Shown: positions 45,308-57,981, numbered from the stretch's first letter. The stretch is DNA of 64,000 nt from Notolepis coatsorum (GCA_963971535.1 OZ020593.1:18458783-18522782); one strand, 5' to 3'. Notes: generated by a model not told the origin, from the letters alone. Translations and numbers: made by a program.

Positions 45308-45576
45308 GACTTTTGGTTAAATGTGGTGACTTTTAACCTACTACAGGACATTTCAAAGACGAGTTGCATCTGTGTGCTTTGTGAAAACCCCTGATGTCCA
45401 GCAAGGAGGCCTGAAGGTCAAACATAACAGAACTGTCCCATCGGATCACCGTGTGTCCAGGCAGTAAAGAGCCCGATCACAGAGCGATCATGTTGCAGGA
45501 CTCGTGTGTTCAGAGTCACAGATCCCACTGAACGAGGTAAGTCCCATGATTACAGACTATTATACTGCCTCTCTCG

Positions 45577-45579
<3 letters not shown>

Positions 45580-45616
<37 letters not shown>

Positions 45617-45628
45617 CACTCACCCACA

Positions 45629-45688
<60 letters not shown>

Positions 45689-45693
45689 GAGGT

Positions 45694-45764
<71 letters not shown>

Positions 45765-45818
45765 AGGTGGTGTGTGTGTATGTGGAGGTGGTGTGTGTGT
45801 GTGTGTGTGTGTGTGTGT
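45580..45818. repeat. (CT)n and (GT)n microsatellites
   Basis: (CT)n 45583-45613, then about 185 bp of (GT)n with 'atggaggtgg' interruptions. Confidence 0.95.
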
Positions 45819-46561
45819 TCTCCTCCTTTCCGACGGTGACCAGAGCCAGCAGGCGCGTCGCTCTCAATTAGCAGCTGCTCCCAGAGACCCTTAAACTGCT
45901 CAGCTGCACTCAGACCCGCTCTCTCTGCACACAGCGCCTCCAGTGGCCGCACCGAGTGTCGCGGAGAGGAACACTGACGAGAGACGGGCGTGAGCTCAGA
46001 GAGCCGACCGTAGCATCACTCCGTCCCCCCAAGACATGTGACAGCAGACACGTCAGGAGACTCGTCAGTCCTCACATCAGTATGAATAGACGCGCTCACG
46101 CTCCAAGAGAACATGGTGCCCCTCAGGGTAACACTTCTCCTTCATGTTCGACTATAACAAGCTCTATGTTCTGGGAGTGTCGTCATCCAGTGACTGGTTT
46201 CTGGGTGTCGGTTGCGGCAAAACCGTCTGAATTGTTTGAGATTAATATAATAATGTCCCTCTGTTGCCCAGTATGTTCGTTCTGAATGACTTCTCTGATG
46301 TAGTGTTGTGTCACATGGAAACACAAACTCTTCTCGATGGGCTGACGGCAGTGAAGAAGCTGGTGGCTCTGCGCTGGAAACCGCCTCTCGGAGCACGGAC
46401 TTTGATGTGTTTGGACATTGTGTGTATTTAGAGCAACAATTACAATATGTGGAATAGTCTGGCAGTGCGGTTGAAGTCCATTGTAAATTGAGGCAAAGAT
46501 GGTGGTGGTGGCTTGGACCTGATGGTGGTGGGTTCTCAAGTGTTTGTTCCCCCTACCTATA
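45819..46561. other. Unassigned, CpG-containing stretch
   Basis: 45840-46080 is GC-rich with several CpGs. No coding exon could be supported on either strand. Confidence 0.35.
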
Positions 46562-47055
46562 TAGTCTTTATTATATATATATTTTTTTGTATCCACTTTT
46601 TCTCCTCCTATTTTTCTTGTATTTTCCTCCCATCCCAATTTTTTGTCGTTATGCCAATTCCCCCCTCCCCTTCCTGGTCGTTGCGCGCATTTGCCCCCTA
46701 CTTGCCGGTCTAGGGAGCCCTGAAGTCTATCACATGCTTCCTCCGATACATAGGAGACAGCCAGCAGCCTCTTTTCACCTGGCAGCGAGGACTCTCATTG
46801 GTGAAGTGTAACGCGTGGGAGGATCACACTACCTTCACCAGTTCCTTCCCTTGCTGTGCAGGCGCCCTGACCGACCTGTAGGAGTCGCTGTTTTACAACG
46901 ACCAGAATACCACCCACCGGCCTCCCTCCCTCTAACACTGCCAATTGTGTCAGTATGACGACCGGCCAAGCCGGAGGCACCGCTGACAGCTGGATTCGAT
47001 ACCAGTGTCTCTGCAGTGGTAGAGACGCTTAGTCCGCTGCGCTACCCGGCCGCCT
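46562..47055 (-). mobile_element. tRNA-derived SINE (family B), full length
   Basis: Reads on the minus strand from the 'ggcggccgggtagcgcagcg' head (47055) through 'ctgccaggtgaaaagaggct' to a T-rich (reversed A-rich) end at 46562. Confidence 0.85.
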
Positions 47056-47292
47056 CTCTTCATTATATATTTGTAATCGTTATTTATTTTTCCTTTCATA
47101 AAAAAGTTAATATTATTGTTTTTATATGTTTACCCTAAATGTTAAAAAAAATTCAAATAAATGTAATCACACAAAAAAGCCCATAACAAGCTCATGCTAT
47201 GTGTACCGCGCTGCACACTGATGGCAACAGAGAATTAAATGGAGCCAAGATTAGGCCTATAGTTGCTGCTTGGCCTGAAGAACCTTTTTCCA

Positions 47293-47348
<56 letters not shown>

Positions 47349-47523
47349 GCCAGCGAGGGCTTTTCTCGTTCAGTAACACGAAGGATTCCAGCTGGGGCTT
47401 AACTGACACAGATCCTACACGTTTAGTGTGCAGTGAGCTTGACACGGAGCCGGGGAGAAAAAGGCATGGGAACTGAAGAACTTGGCAGAACCAGGGCTGC
47501 TCTCCAGGCCTGAGGCAACAGTA
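47056..47523. other. Unassigned with (GA)n at 47298-47348
   Basis: AT-rich then a (GA)n tract. No gene. Confidence 0.5.
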
Positions 47524-47768
47524 CACTGCCCTGCAGAAGCTAACCGCAGCAACTACGCAAACGGTGAAAACTGAGAACTATCTTCTTTGACTGTCCAGTG
47601 ATTTTGTAGTTACTGCAATTCTTTATACCCCTTTTAATCTAAAACAGAGCAAGATTGAACTATGAAACGTTGTGACAAGATAAAACGGATATTGAGAAGT
47701 TTATTTTTACTTATAACTACATTTTGAAAGAATATTTCGTTACTGCGGTTATCTTCTGCAGGGCAGTA
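47524..47768. mobile_element. Tc1/mariner-like MITE, copy 2
   Basis: Same inverted ends as 7935-8191 ('cactgccctgcagaagctaa' / 'cttctgcagggcagta'), TA on both sides. Confidence 0.85.
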
Positions 47769-47769
47769 T

Positions 47770-47985
47770 ACTTTCTGCAGAAACAAACTTCTCTCTTGGT
47801 TTTATATTTTAGTTCTGTATATTGTATATTTTGTATAGTGTTGGTCTTTACTCTCTCTTTACTTTTTAACCGTATGAAGCACAATCCCAGGAGGCTCATA
47901 CAGAACCAAGCATTTCATTGTAATGTAGATGTACCTTATACTGTATGTGACAAATAAAACAAAACTTGAACTTGAGGTGTTTAAA
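47770..47985 (+). mobile_element. LINE 3' tail
   Basis: 'atttcattgtaatgtagatg' and 'gacaaataaaacaaaacttg' with a cttgaa-type tail. Confidence 0.6.
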
Positions 47986-48160
47986 ATAAAACTCTTCAGT
48001 GGGCTACCTCATTGTACGCAGAGTCTATACGCAAAGTCCGTTGTGGTTGTAGGAGATAAGACCCCCTTCGATCCTATTCATATTTCCTTCCTATCCCCAT
48101 CCCTACCCCTATTCCTTCCTCTCTCACCTTCCCATTATGTCCCCAAAGATGTCACATTCC

Positions 48161-48639
48161 GTTGCGGTCGGATGGCATAGCGGAGATTGCGCTCGTCACC
48201 AATGCAAGAGGCTGCGGTCTCGACTCCCGGAGTCAGCATTGCCCTGCGGCTTGGGCCGGTCGTCATACTAACTCGTTTGGCTGAGTTAGCGGGAGGGAAG
48301 TCGTGGGTGGTAATCTGGCGTTGTGGACAGCGACGCCTACAGGTCAGGTCTGGGCGCCTGCTCAGCGAAAGACAGGAAGTGGTGAAGGCAGCGTGACCTC
48401 CCACGCGTTACACTTCACCAATGAGAGTCCTCGCTGCCAGGTGAGAAGAGAGCCACTGGCTGTCTCCACATGTGTCGGAGGAAGCATGTGGTGGACTTCA
48501 GGGTTCCCTTGTACCGACCAGTAGGAGGAACATGCGCACAACAACCAGGTATGGGAGGGGGGGAATTGGCATAATGGCTAAATTGGGATGGGGAGAAAAA
48601 TTGAAAATCAGGCGGAGAAAAAGATACAAAAATAAAATA
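48161..48639 (+). mobile_element. tRNA-derived SINE (family B) with 16-bp duplication
   Basis: Flanked by aaagatgtcacattcc at 48145-48160 and 48640-48655. Head 'gatggcatagcggagattgc', body 'ttgtggacagcgacgcctac', A-rich end. Very similar to 50150-50645, so recently related. Confidence 0.92.
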
Positions 48640-48655
48640 AAAGATGTCACATTCC

Positions 48656-48929
48656 ATTGACCCCCCAGCCTTTACATTGTATGTATAAAGATGGTTCAAG
48701 ATCCAGTGAGGGGTCTCTCATTCCCTGGTGTCCTAGCTAGCCACCCCGTTGAGTCATTCAGCCTACTCTGACTATTTTGTATTGATACTTTGATTGAGTT
48801 AATAAATCGTATTAACCAAGTCTCTTTGGACTGAGTAAGTTATTCAGCTTCGGCTATTTCCCACCACATGGTGCAATGATCGGACGTACTGGACTCTAGA
48901 TGAGTATATGTAGGTGTGGCTTGGTTGCA
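48656..48929. other. No clear feature
   Basis: Unique-looking sequence between a SINE and a LINE. Confidence 0.4.
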
Positions 48930-49955
48930 GCAGGCCTGTCACACTACAGCCACTGTTAGATTGCCTGGCCGACATAAAAACATGGATGAGTGCAAATTCT
49001 CTCAACCTAAACGAGCGCAAAACAGAAATAATTGTATTTGGATAAAGCTTCGGTTGACCCTACTGTCAATGCCCTAGGCCCTCTGGGCTCAAATATCCGC
49101 TCCTCTGTCAGAAACCTTGGAGTAATCTTTGACAGTACTTTTATAAACAGGTTAGCTCGGTGGTTAAAACCAGCTTTTTTTCCACCTCAGACTCCTGGCT
49201 AAGACCAAAGCATACCTCTCGCAGAAGGATCTGCAGAGGGTGATCCATGCCTTCATTTCGACCCGGCTGGATTACTGTAATGCGCTGCATGTTGGCATTG
49301 ACCAGTCGCTGCTCCGTCGCCTACAATTAGTCCAAAATGCAGCTGCCGGTCTTCTCACTGGTACCAGAAAACGTGACCACATCACACCAGTCCTGGCTTC
49401 ACTCCACTGGCCGCCCGTCCGTTTCCGCATTGGTTTTAAATGATTGCTGACTGTTTTTAAAGCACTACACGGGCTGGCTCCACTGTACCTGGCTGAGCTC
49501 CTACATCACCCCACCCCATCCAGAACCCTAAGGTCTGCTGACCAGCTGCTGCTGGGGGTGCCCAGGACCAGGCTCAAAACCAGGGGAGACAGAGCCTTCG
49601 CTGCATCTGCCCCTCAGCTCTGGAACAGCCTCCCCCCCCCTCCACATAAGATCTGCCCAGAGCCTAGAGGCTTTTAAATCGCTGCTCAAAACTCACCTCT
49701 TTTCCCTGGCCTTTGACCAGAGTTAGCCTGCCACCTGTACACTACGTTTGCCGTTACTCTGGACTTTTTAATCTATTTTCTTGTCTCTTTTATATTGCAC
49801 CTTGTTTTCTTAAATGTACAATACCTTTTTCTGTCATTTTAGTGTATTTTACTTGTTACTGCATTGTATGTGTTTTTATCATGTCCTACCTGTGAAGCAC
49901 GTTGGTTTGGCTTTTAGTCATTTGTAAATGTGCTATAAAAAATAAGGCTGACTTG
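48930..49955 (+). mobile_element. L2-type LINE ORF2 fragment, frame-broken
   Basis: Pieces match a reverse-transcriptase C-terminal half: 'HAFISTRLDYCNALHVG', 'LQLVQNAAAGLLTGTRKRDH' and 'AFAASAPQLWNSLP'. A TGA at about 49441 and earlier frame changes break it. The 3' tail 'ggctgacttgactcgact' stops about 12 nt from the donor of the TTLL11 exon at 49968-50101. Confidence 0.85.
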
Positions 49956-49967
49956 ACTCGACTGTAC

Positions 49968-50101
49968 CTGTGCGGAGAACAGCTGGTACTCATCGGGCAG
50001 GATCCAGGAGCGGGGGTAGAAGTTGTACTCCTCGGGGAACAGCTCCTGCATGGTGCGCACCGCCCGGCTGAGGTTGATCTTCCTCAGCATCTCGATCATC
50101 C
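49968..50101 (-). CDS. ttll11: TTLL11 exon (N-terminal part of TTL core)
   Basis: 134 nt. Acceptor 'cgtctccag', then GG completing a Gly codon with the preceding exon, then MIEMLRKINLSRAVRTMQEL to LPDEYQLFSAQ, donor CAG|GTACAG. Phase 1 in, phase 0 out, matching 55382-55481 and 34907-35197. 'FPEEYNFYPRSWILPDEY' is the conserved TTLL motif in which the protein enters the ATP-grasp core. The donor intron begins almost at once with a LINE 3' end, and a SINE insertion ends within about 36 nt upstream of the acceptor (its duplication at 50138-50149). Despite this crowding, the exon and both splice dinucleotides are intact. Confidence 0.94.
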
Positions 50102-50149
50102 CTGGAGACGACAGAGAAGCACACTCAGTTAAACTAATATTACAAGCTT

Positions 50150-50645
50150 AGGCGGCTGGGTGGCGCAGCGGAGATTGCGCTCGTTACCAATGTGAGAGAC
50201 TCCGGTCTCGAATCCGGGTGTCAGCATTGCCTCCGGCTTTGGCCAGCCGTCATACTAACTCGTTTGGCTGAGTTAGCGGGAGGGAAGTCGTGGGTGGTAA
50301 TCTGGCGTTGTGGACAGCGACGCCTACAGGTCAGGTCAGGGCGCCTGTTCAGCAAAAGGCAGGACTTGAGGAAGGCAGCGTGACCTCCCACGCGTTACAC
50401 TTCACCAATGAGAGTCCTCGCTGCCAGGTGAAAAGAGAGCCGCTGGCTGTCTCCACATGTGTCGGAGGAAGCATGTGGTGGACTTCAGGGTTCCCTTGTA
50501 CCAACCAGTAGGGGGAACATGCGCACAACAACCAGGTAGGGGAGGGGGGGAATTGGCATAATGACTAAATTGGGATGGGGAGAAAAAGCACAGAAAATCA
50601 GGCGGAGAAAAAGAGGATAACAAAAAAAAATTATAATAATAGTAC
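50150..50645 (+). mobile_element. tRNA-derived SINE (family B) with 12-bp duplication
   Basis: Flanked by tattacaagctt at 50138-50149 and 50646-50657. Head 'ggcggctgggtggcgcagcg', B box 'ggtctcgaatccgg', A-rich end. Lies just upstream of the TTLL11 exon acceptor. Confidence 0.93.
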
Positions 50646-50657
50646 TATTACAAGCTT

Positions 50658-51385
50658 TATTCCTATCCCGTATTCCCGTTTGGACTATTGCCCAACAATT
50701 TGGTTGAGCGCTTCAAAGCAAAGATACTTCAGCTCTCTCAGAACAGAGCGGCACGTCTCGCTCTCCGTTACTCTGTGAGGAGCTGCTCTGTGAGGAGCAG
50801 TGTTGAGGGAATGCATGCCGCTCTGTCTTGGCCTAGAGTGGATCAGAGGTTGGCATGCAGCCTTGTAACATTTTGGTTTAATATTTGTAAAGTTGGTAAA
50901 CCTGAGTCTTTGTGGTCAGAACTACAAGCCACCAATACTAGACATGGCTATGTCACCAGACACGCCTTGGGTCTTCATTTTACTCTACCTCTACCAAGAA
51001 CAAATGCACTTAAGAGAACCGTAATGTATTAGAGCTGCTGCATATTGTAATTGTATACCTGTGAATATAATGACTATCGGCAACAAATTCACTTTTAAGA
51101 AAAAGTTGAAAAACACTTTAAAAAAAAATACAGTTGAGTTATTGATTTATTTAGTATTGTATTTGTGTTTGGAGCCTTTTTGTGTTGTGATTTTGCAGAT
51201 AATTGAGAATGTACTTAAGCTAAAGTGTTTTTTATGTTTTTATTGTTTTGTTATTAGACTAATGGGGATCCATATGATAAACAAAAGAAACACTCAGGGA
51301 AACAGGTGAAATGGACCCCGATGTGTTTGTACTTGTAAAACACTACAACATATTGAACTTGAAACTTGAACTTGAAACTTGAAAC
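50658..51385 (+). mobile_element. LINE ORF2 C-terminal fragment and tail
   Basis: Broken frames with 'FKAKILQLSQNRAARLALRY' and 'HGYVTRHALGLHFTLPLPRT', followed by a 3' end of repeated 'gaacttgaaactt'. Similar in style to L2/Rex elements. Confidence 0.75.
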
Positions 51386-51900
51386 ATTATAGTGTACTTA
51401 TACAACTCCCCCCTCTGTACTTTCATAAAACAGAAAGCATCTGCTGACAGGTATACCAGGTCTGTAGTCAGAGGGGAATGTGTAGTCCCAAACAGGAGGT
51501 CTGCTTTTAGTCAGACAGCCTTTTCCGTGAGAGCAGCCCACACCTGGAACAGTCTGCCAACACAGCTCAGGGAGTATCAAAGTTACATTTCATTTAAAAC
51601 TAACTTAAAATCATGGTTGAGAGATGGTCAAGTGTGCGACCATTTTAACTGAGGGGTTGTGATGTATTGTAATGTATTTTAATGTATTTATTTGTATGTA
51701 TTTTAGTGTATTGTAACCAATACTGATTCCTACTGTGTTTTAATTATTGTACTGTCTTAATTATTGTAGTGCTCATGTCACCTGCCCCAGAGACTACAGT
51801 TGAAAATTAGCCAACCTGGCTAAACTGGCATATTTACAGTAAAATGTTCCTTAATATGCACTGTCTCTGTATTTTAAACCAATAAATACAAATACAAACT
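51386..51900 (+). mobile_element. Second LINE fragment with 3' UTR
   Basis: The frame 51392-51652 contains 'RSAFSQTAFSVRAAHTWNSL', the usual LINE C-terminal motif. The 3' UTR shares 'agagactacagttgaaaatt' with 14.62 kb. Confidence 0.8.
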
Positions 51901-51939
51901 GCATATAACCCATATAACTCATCATATAATGTATGATAG

Positions 51940-52545
51940 ATAACATGTACAATAATGCTGTGTATACATATATTTATTATTACCGTATATCTATCCACAT
52001 CCGTCTGTACATACCTGTATATAATCGCTGCTGGCCAGTATGACTTACTACCATAGTGTCTTTATACCTGTATCACTGTACATATTAATACTACAACTCT
52101 GTACATACATCATATTAGCACTATTACTCAGTTGTACTAATTAATATATTTTATACCCAGTTTAATAACCTGTACATTGTACATTACATTTGCACTCTGG
52201 TTGGATGCCAAACTTATTTTCGTTGTACTGTACTTTTGCTGTATGATTGATGACAATACAAATATAAATGGCTGCATTTATATAGCGCTTTTATCCAAAG
52301 CGCTTTACAATTTGTTCCTCACATTTGACCCATTCACTCACACACCGACGATGAAGGCCACCATGCAAGGTGCCAACCTGCTCATCAGGAGCAATTAGGG
52401 GTTAAGTGTCTTGCTCAAGGACACATCGACACACTGCCCGGGAGGAGCGGGAATCGAACCGGGAATCTCCGGATTGCCAGACGACTGCTCTACCTCCCGA
52501 GCCACTGTCGCCCCCAATACATTTTAGTCTAATCTAATCTATTTC
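51940..52545 (+). mobile_element. LINE 3' UTR, (tctaa)n tail, split by a SINE
   Basis: 'gctggccagtatgacttact' through 'tttgcactctggttggatgc' and, after the SINE, 'tctaatctaatct'. Colinear with 52905-53160. Confidence 0.8.
52267..52515 (-). mobile_element. tRNA-derived SINE (family A), full length
   Basis: Reverse copy of 13883-14130: 'tatagcgcttttatccaaag' tail first, then 'ggaatcgaaccgggaatctc' (B box) and 'ctacctcccgagccactgtc' (A box). Inserted in the LINE tail. Confidence 0.88.
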
Positions 52546-52654
52546 TGTATGGTCGTATGGGAATCTTAACAAGAATACAGGAGCAAGTTGGTGAGGTGGT
52601 CAATGTAGCCAGTAAAGTAACTGGGAGACATAAAAGCAGCTCTCTGGGAACAGA

Positions 52655-52712
52655 GGAGGAGGAGGAGGAGGAGGAGGAGGAGGAGGAGGAGGAGGAGGAG
52701 GAGGAGGAGGAG
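52655..52712. repeat. (GGA)n microsatellite
   Basis: About 19 units of GGA/GAG. Confidence 0.95.
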
Positions 52713-52904
52713 AGCTGTCCCCTCACATCCCCTCTCTGAGGCTAAGCCTTGGCAGGCGCTACAGGATGCCTTGGCAACAAAGAACATACCGTATACAAGA
52801 CGTCATTCATTCCACATGCAGTTAGCCTGCTCACTTCTCAGACTTCACTTTTAACTGCTGTATTCTGCACGGGCAATGTCATTGCTTGTGATGTGCTGTG
52901 TGGA

Positions 52905-53160
52905 TGTATGGCCAGTATGACTTACTACCATAGTGTCTTTATATACCTGTATCACAGTACATACATCTGATTAACACTATTAGTCAGTAGTACTAATTTA
53001 TATATCTTTTATACCCAGCTTATTCACCTGTACATTGTATATTACTATTGCCCTTTACGGTTACATTTGCACTCTGGTTGGATGCTTAACTTTTTTTCGT
53101 TGTACTGTGCTCGTGCAGTATGATGACAATACATTAATTTATAATCTAATCTAATCACCT
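52905..53160 (+). mobile_element. LINE 3' UTR, (tctaa)n tail
   Basis: 'gccagtatgacttactacca', 'tttgcactctggttggatgc', 'gatgacaatac', end 'taatctaatctaatc'. Confidence 0.8.
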
Positions 53161-54123
<963 letters not shown>

Positions 54124-54303
54124 ATATCCCAGCATCCATCTAATATCATTAAGACAATAATCTCCAGAGTCAGTCAGAACAGAATGAACAGCTGTGCTTA
54201 TAGGAAGGCGTCACGCTGCCTATGGGATGTCTGCCTGTGTGTCAAACCCCATCCTCCACCACACTTAGGCCTTTAGTCCAGACTAAAACGATTTTGATCT
54301 GTT

Positions 54304-54777
54304 AGGGCGGCTACGTGGCGTAGTGGGCAAGGCGCTCGCCACGAATGCGGAGACGCTGGGCTTGCCTGTTCGAGCCCAGCGCTCCACATTGCTTTCAGTT
54401 TAGCTGGTCGTTCATACTAATACACATTGGCCGTATTAGGGGGTAGGAAACCGATGGGTGGGGATCGGGCGTTGTGGACAGCGACTCCTACAGGTCGGTT
54501 GGTGCGCCTGCGCAGTAGAATCAGGAAATGTCGGGGGCAGCGTGAGCCTCCCACGCGTTACTCCTCGCCACTGAGAGATCGAGCTGCGCAGGTGAAAAGA
54601 TGCGACTGCTGTTACCTCAAGTACCGGAGGGGACTTGTGCTATGTATGACTTAGTCCACATTGCAGCCGGCTTGTGGGAGGCAAGAAACAGCGTTCGTGA
54701 CAGGGGAGGGTTGAATTGGACGATACGAAATTGGGATGGGAGAAAATATAGAAAATGGGAGAAAAAGTGGATAAAAA
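54304..54777 (+). mobile_element. tRNA-derived SINE (family B) with 19-bp duplication
   Basis: Flanked by aaaacgattttgatctgtt at 54285-54303 and 54778-54796. Head 'gtggcgtagtgggcaaggcg', B box 'ctgttcgagcccag'. Closer to the 21670 copy than to the 48161/50150 pair. Confidence 0.93.
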
Positions 54778-54796
54778 AAAACGATTTTGATCTGTT

Positions 54797-55193
54797 TAGT
54801 TTTCGTTTCGTTTTAAGGTTTCCGTAAAAAAAACGAAAACGTCTCAAGATAATAAGTGCATGCCACAAATTTACAAAATAAATGTCTTTCCTGTTTTATT
54901 TTGAAAACCCACCGACCGGAAGTGTTATAGTGTCTGTTGCTAGCAGCTTAACTTTGTGTCGGCCAGTTCTGTGCTTTTCGAGCTAACGTAACGTCATTAG
55001 TTTCCAAAGGAGAGGAGAGCTCACATGCAGCTCAAAACTACCTGTTGGAATAAATTAATTGATTGATGTTTATTTAACTTGTCCCTGTGTGTGTGTCCAG
55101 TCATTTCGACTAGCAAACGTTGTATTTAACGTTACCTCAGGATACCACTGTCTATTGTATTTAGTTGGTTAGCTATTTAGCTAATGTGTTGAG
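54797..55193. other. No clear feature
   Basis: Unique-looking intronic DNA. Confidence 0.4.
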
Positions 55194-55356
55194 GTGAGAC
55201 TGTGGTGGTGAGACTGTGGTGAGACTGTGGTGAGACTGTGGTGAGACTGTGGTGAGACTGTGGTGAGGTCTGTGGTGAGACTGTGGTGAGACTGTGGTGA
55301 GGTCTGTGGTGAGACTGTGGTGAGACTGTGGTGAGACTGTGGTGAGACTGTGGCAG
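55194..55356. repeat. 11-12-bp minisatellite (gtgagactgtg)n
   Basis: About 14 units, beginning 26 nt inside the intron from the donor of 55382-55481. On the sense strand each unit contains 'ccacagtctcac'. Confidence 0.9.
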
Positions 55357-55381
55357 AAGGCTATAGGAGAGGAGAGGGTAC

Positions 55382-55478
55382 CTGGTAACTTGTTGACCTG
55401 CCCTGAGACGATCCTCTCATTGTCATGAAAGGACACTCCATGCCAGTAGATGTCACAGGCTGCCCTCCGTCCAAGAGG

Positions 55479-55481
<3 letters not shown>
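55382..55481 (-). CDS. ttll11: TTLL11 exon, most upstream one visible
   Basis: 100 nt, phase 0 in, phase 1 out. Acceptor 'ctctctctcag', then FPLGRRAACDIYWHGVSFHD to SGQVNKLPG, donor CAG|GTACCC. It joins in frame to 49968-50101 (..NKLPG|MIEML..). 'CDIYWHGVSFHDN' followed by 'VNKLPGM' is the conserved TTLL entry motif, here in the TTLL11 form. The polypyrimidine tract is a pure (CT)n microsatellite of at least 68 bp that runs into a 200-N gap. The first, longer N-terminal exon of TTLL11 is not in the window. Confidence 0.92.

Positions 55482-55483
<2 letters not shown>

Positions 55484-55551
<68 letters not shown>
55484..55551. repeat. (GA)n at TTLL11 acceptor, running into gap
   Basis: Acts as (CT)n polypyrimidine tract on the sense strand. 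Its true length is unknown because of the adjoining Ns. Confidence 0.95.
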
Positions 55552-55751
55552 NNNNNNNNNNNNNNNNNNNNNNNNNNNNNNNNNNNNNNNNNNNNNNNNN
55601 NNNNNNNNNNNNNNNNNNNNNNNNNNNNNNNNNNNNNNNNNNNNNNNNNNNNNNNNNNNNNNNNNNNNNNNNNNNNNNNNNNNNNNNNNNNNNNNNNNNN
55701 NNNNNNNNNNNNNNNNNNNNNNNNNNNNNNNNNNNNNNNNNNNNNNNNNNN
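55552..55751. other. Assembly gap, 200 Ns
   Basis: Exactly 200 Ns beside a (GA)n tract, probably a placeholder length. Confidence 0.99.
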
Positions 55752-55895
55752 GCCCGGTACAGCTTCTAAATTACTTTGTTTATATGCCTTGGAAAAATAC
55801 CGTATATCCATTTTGCTTTGGGGTCATTAAAGAAATCATAATATTCTTTTTTTAGAAATGTTTTGAGACGCAACTAGTTACCCATTGCTGTTGTC

Positions 55896-56177
55896 AGGGT
55901 CGGACCTAGCACATTTGGTGCCCTAGGCAAGCTTCACCCCTGGCGCCCCCCCCAAATAAATGTTATGTTAGATACTTTTTTTTTATGTAAAAATATTGGT
56001 TGCCGATATAGAAGGAGGCGCAACAATGTCTGCCCAGCAAAAAAAAATAAACAATAATAATAATAATATATATATATATACAGACTTTTTCTTTTAGCTG
56101 GATGTAGTTTTTGGCGCCCCCCTCTGGGTGGTACTCTAGGCAACCGCCTATGTCGCCTATAGGAAGCTCCGCCCCTG
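55896..56177. mobile_element. hAT-like MITE
   Basis: Ends 'cagggtcggacctagc' and 'gctccgcccctg'. 'tgccctaggcaag' and 'ctctaggcaaccgc' are inverted partners. Contains (TAA)/(TA) runs. Confidence 0.6.
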
Positions 56178-56214
56178 GACATGGGGGTCGAATGAGAGGG
56201 TGGGATCCAGGATG

Positions 56215-56529
56215 ATGTCGAGGTTACAAACCACTGCCAGGGGGCCTATTGCTTAATAACAGCGGAGCAGTGCTGCCTTTGCTTCCGCGTTTTCCCTGAT
56301 TGGCTGCGACACGCCCCGCGGCAGGCGCGGCAACCGCAGAGCGGAGCGGCAGAGCTTGCGGAATTATGTAACCGCCCTAATCCGCCATGATTTTCATTTG
56401 GCGCTCAGCTCACCTGGCAGAGCAGCGGTCCTGCGGTCTGTTGTTGATGAGTTCGAATCCCATCAATTTTTTTTTTAACGTGTATTCTTTCGCCGGTTAA
56501 GGTTAGGCATGGTTAAGGTTAAGGTTAAG
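56215..56529 (+). mobile_element. SINE-like repeat ending in (ggttaa)n
   Basis: 'cacctggcagagcagcggtc' and 'gagttcgaatcccatc' give A/B-box-like elements. It ends 'ggttaaggttaaggttaag', where the BEL LTR begins. Reverse copy at 26020-26381. Confidence 0.65.
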
Positions 56530-57961
56530 TGTTGTGAAGGGCCAGATTAAACCGAATATATATATTTATTTATATATATATATTTAATTGTATTTGTATA
56601 TTCTCTAATATTCCCTGATATCCCTTGTATATTCCTTGTACAATATGCATTGAATATCCATTCTAGCCTACTGAACATCCCATAATAGTCTCCATTCTAC
56701 TATTGGTCGAGACCTTGGTGCCAGGCTGCCATACCCCTCAGACCCAGTTCAAACGTACCGCTCCACATGTACGAACAAGTCCTAGTTCCGCGTAGGAATC
56801 TGGCTACCGCACCACTAATGGGACTATTTGTTCATAGTGCGTATATATACTGCGCTACTAAAGTAGGACTTTCTTTTCAGTCCAGTTTCTTACCCTCCAA
56901 TAGAGTCACAGACGTAAAGCCTCCCCGCGACGCCACGTGTGGGAGTAAGGCCAAGTTCGCCTACCATCGGTATTGAGACATCGTGTATATTAATATTTGA
57001 ATAGTCATATTTGGCACTATATCGTCGAGTTGGACGTAGTCTATTAAGCTAATAATAGTCTGTTAATATATAGTGCTTCGTGCGGTGAGAATACTACCGT
57101 AGTCACCCCATCGTTTCGGGCAGAGAACTGGCTGCTTACCCAGGGTGGTTGACCCTATGTGAAGCTGCACCCGAGGAGCCCCAGAGCCGACGAGCGAGTG
57201 GACCTGTATACCGGATTATTCTACCGACGACAGCCCGCCTTCCCAGGCACGGATTATGCTTTGGATACTTTGATTATTCTATGGATAAAGACCCCCGACA
57301 CTACCGTGTGTTGGAACCCCCCCCCCTGGAGAGGACACAAGGTAAGGAGACGCTCTGCAAGACGAGGTCTCTCCACATCTCTCCCCCGTGGACCGGAGAG
57401 AGCCGGCCCACAAAGAGTCCACCTGCTTTCATCTGTGGTCCAAGGATCGCCGGCGCATTGAACGTCACTACAGTGGGTTCTCCTGGGATACCCTTGGCCG
57501 GACGAGGCAGCTGGATTCTACCCCCCCCCCCCCTCCTACTCCTGTCGGCTTACAATCGACCGGATTAACCCCCTCTAGTGTATCCAGCCTATAATCATTA
57601 AAGTATCATTGCTGTTATTCCTTAACTATTCCAGGTCGTATATTTACCACCTGCGCCTTCAGAGATTGGACATTATCTATTGATATACCGACGAATACTC
57701 CTTGCCATAAAAGTGCATACTATTTCAATTCATAAATGTAATTAAGTGATTAAGTGCTTATTCTACACACCATCGCTGTGTAGGAAAATAAAGACCTGTT
57801 TCTAATTCGTACATTTGTGTTGGATCCGTTTCATCTACGTGAGAGTGTTCATGATAATATATTTATGCCGTGTACTGGGTGGCCGAATATTAAGTACAAA
57901 GGTAGTGGTAGTAAGTATCATATCTAGTAATACAGTCAGGGAATTGTACCCCTCAGTTACA
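56530..57961 (+). mobile_element. BEL/Pao 5' LTR
   Basis: 1,432 bp with TGT...ACA ends ('tgttgtgaagggcc' ... 'cctcagttaca'). A polyadenylation signal aataaa is at 57787-57792. The 3' boundary is fixed by a primer-binding site two bases downstream. The 5' boundary is inferred from the TG motif next to the older repeat. Short open frames at 57149-57594 lie within the LTR and are not considered genes. The matching 3' LTR is not in the window. Confidence 0.75.
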
Positions 57962-57963
57962 AT

Positions 57964-57981
57964 TGGTCCTTCGAGCCGGAG
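57964..57981 (+). promoter_or_regulatory. Primer-binding site of the BEL/Pao element
   Basis: 'tggtccttcgagccgga' starts with TGG, two nucleotides after the LTR end. It is complementary to a tRNA 3' end terminating in CCA. The tRNA identity was not assigned. Confidence 0.75.

Noticed and set aside
45840-46400. Possible CpG-rich promoter or exon
   Set aside because: No splice-bounded coding segment, TATA/Inr pattern or homology that I can support.
57149-57594. Proline-rich overlapping frames in the BEL LTR as an extra gene
   Set aside because: They lie inside the LTR, overlap in several frames and resemble no known accessory protein.
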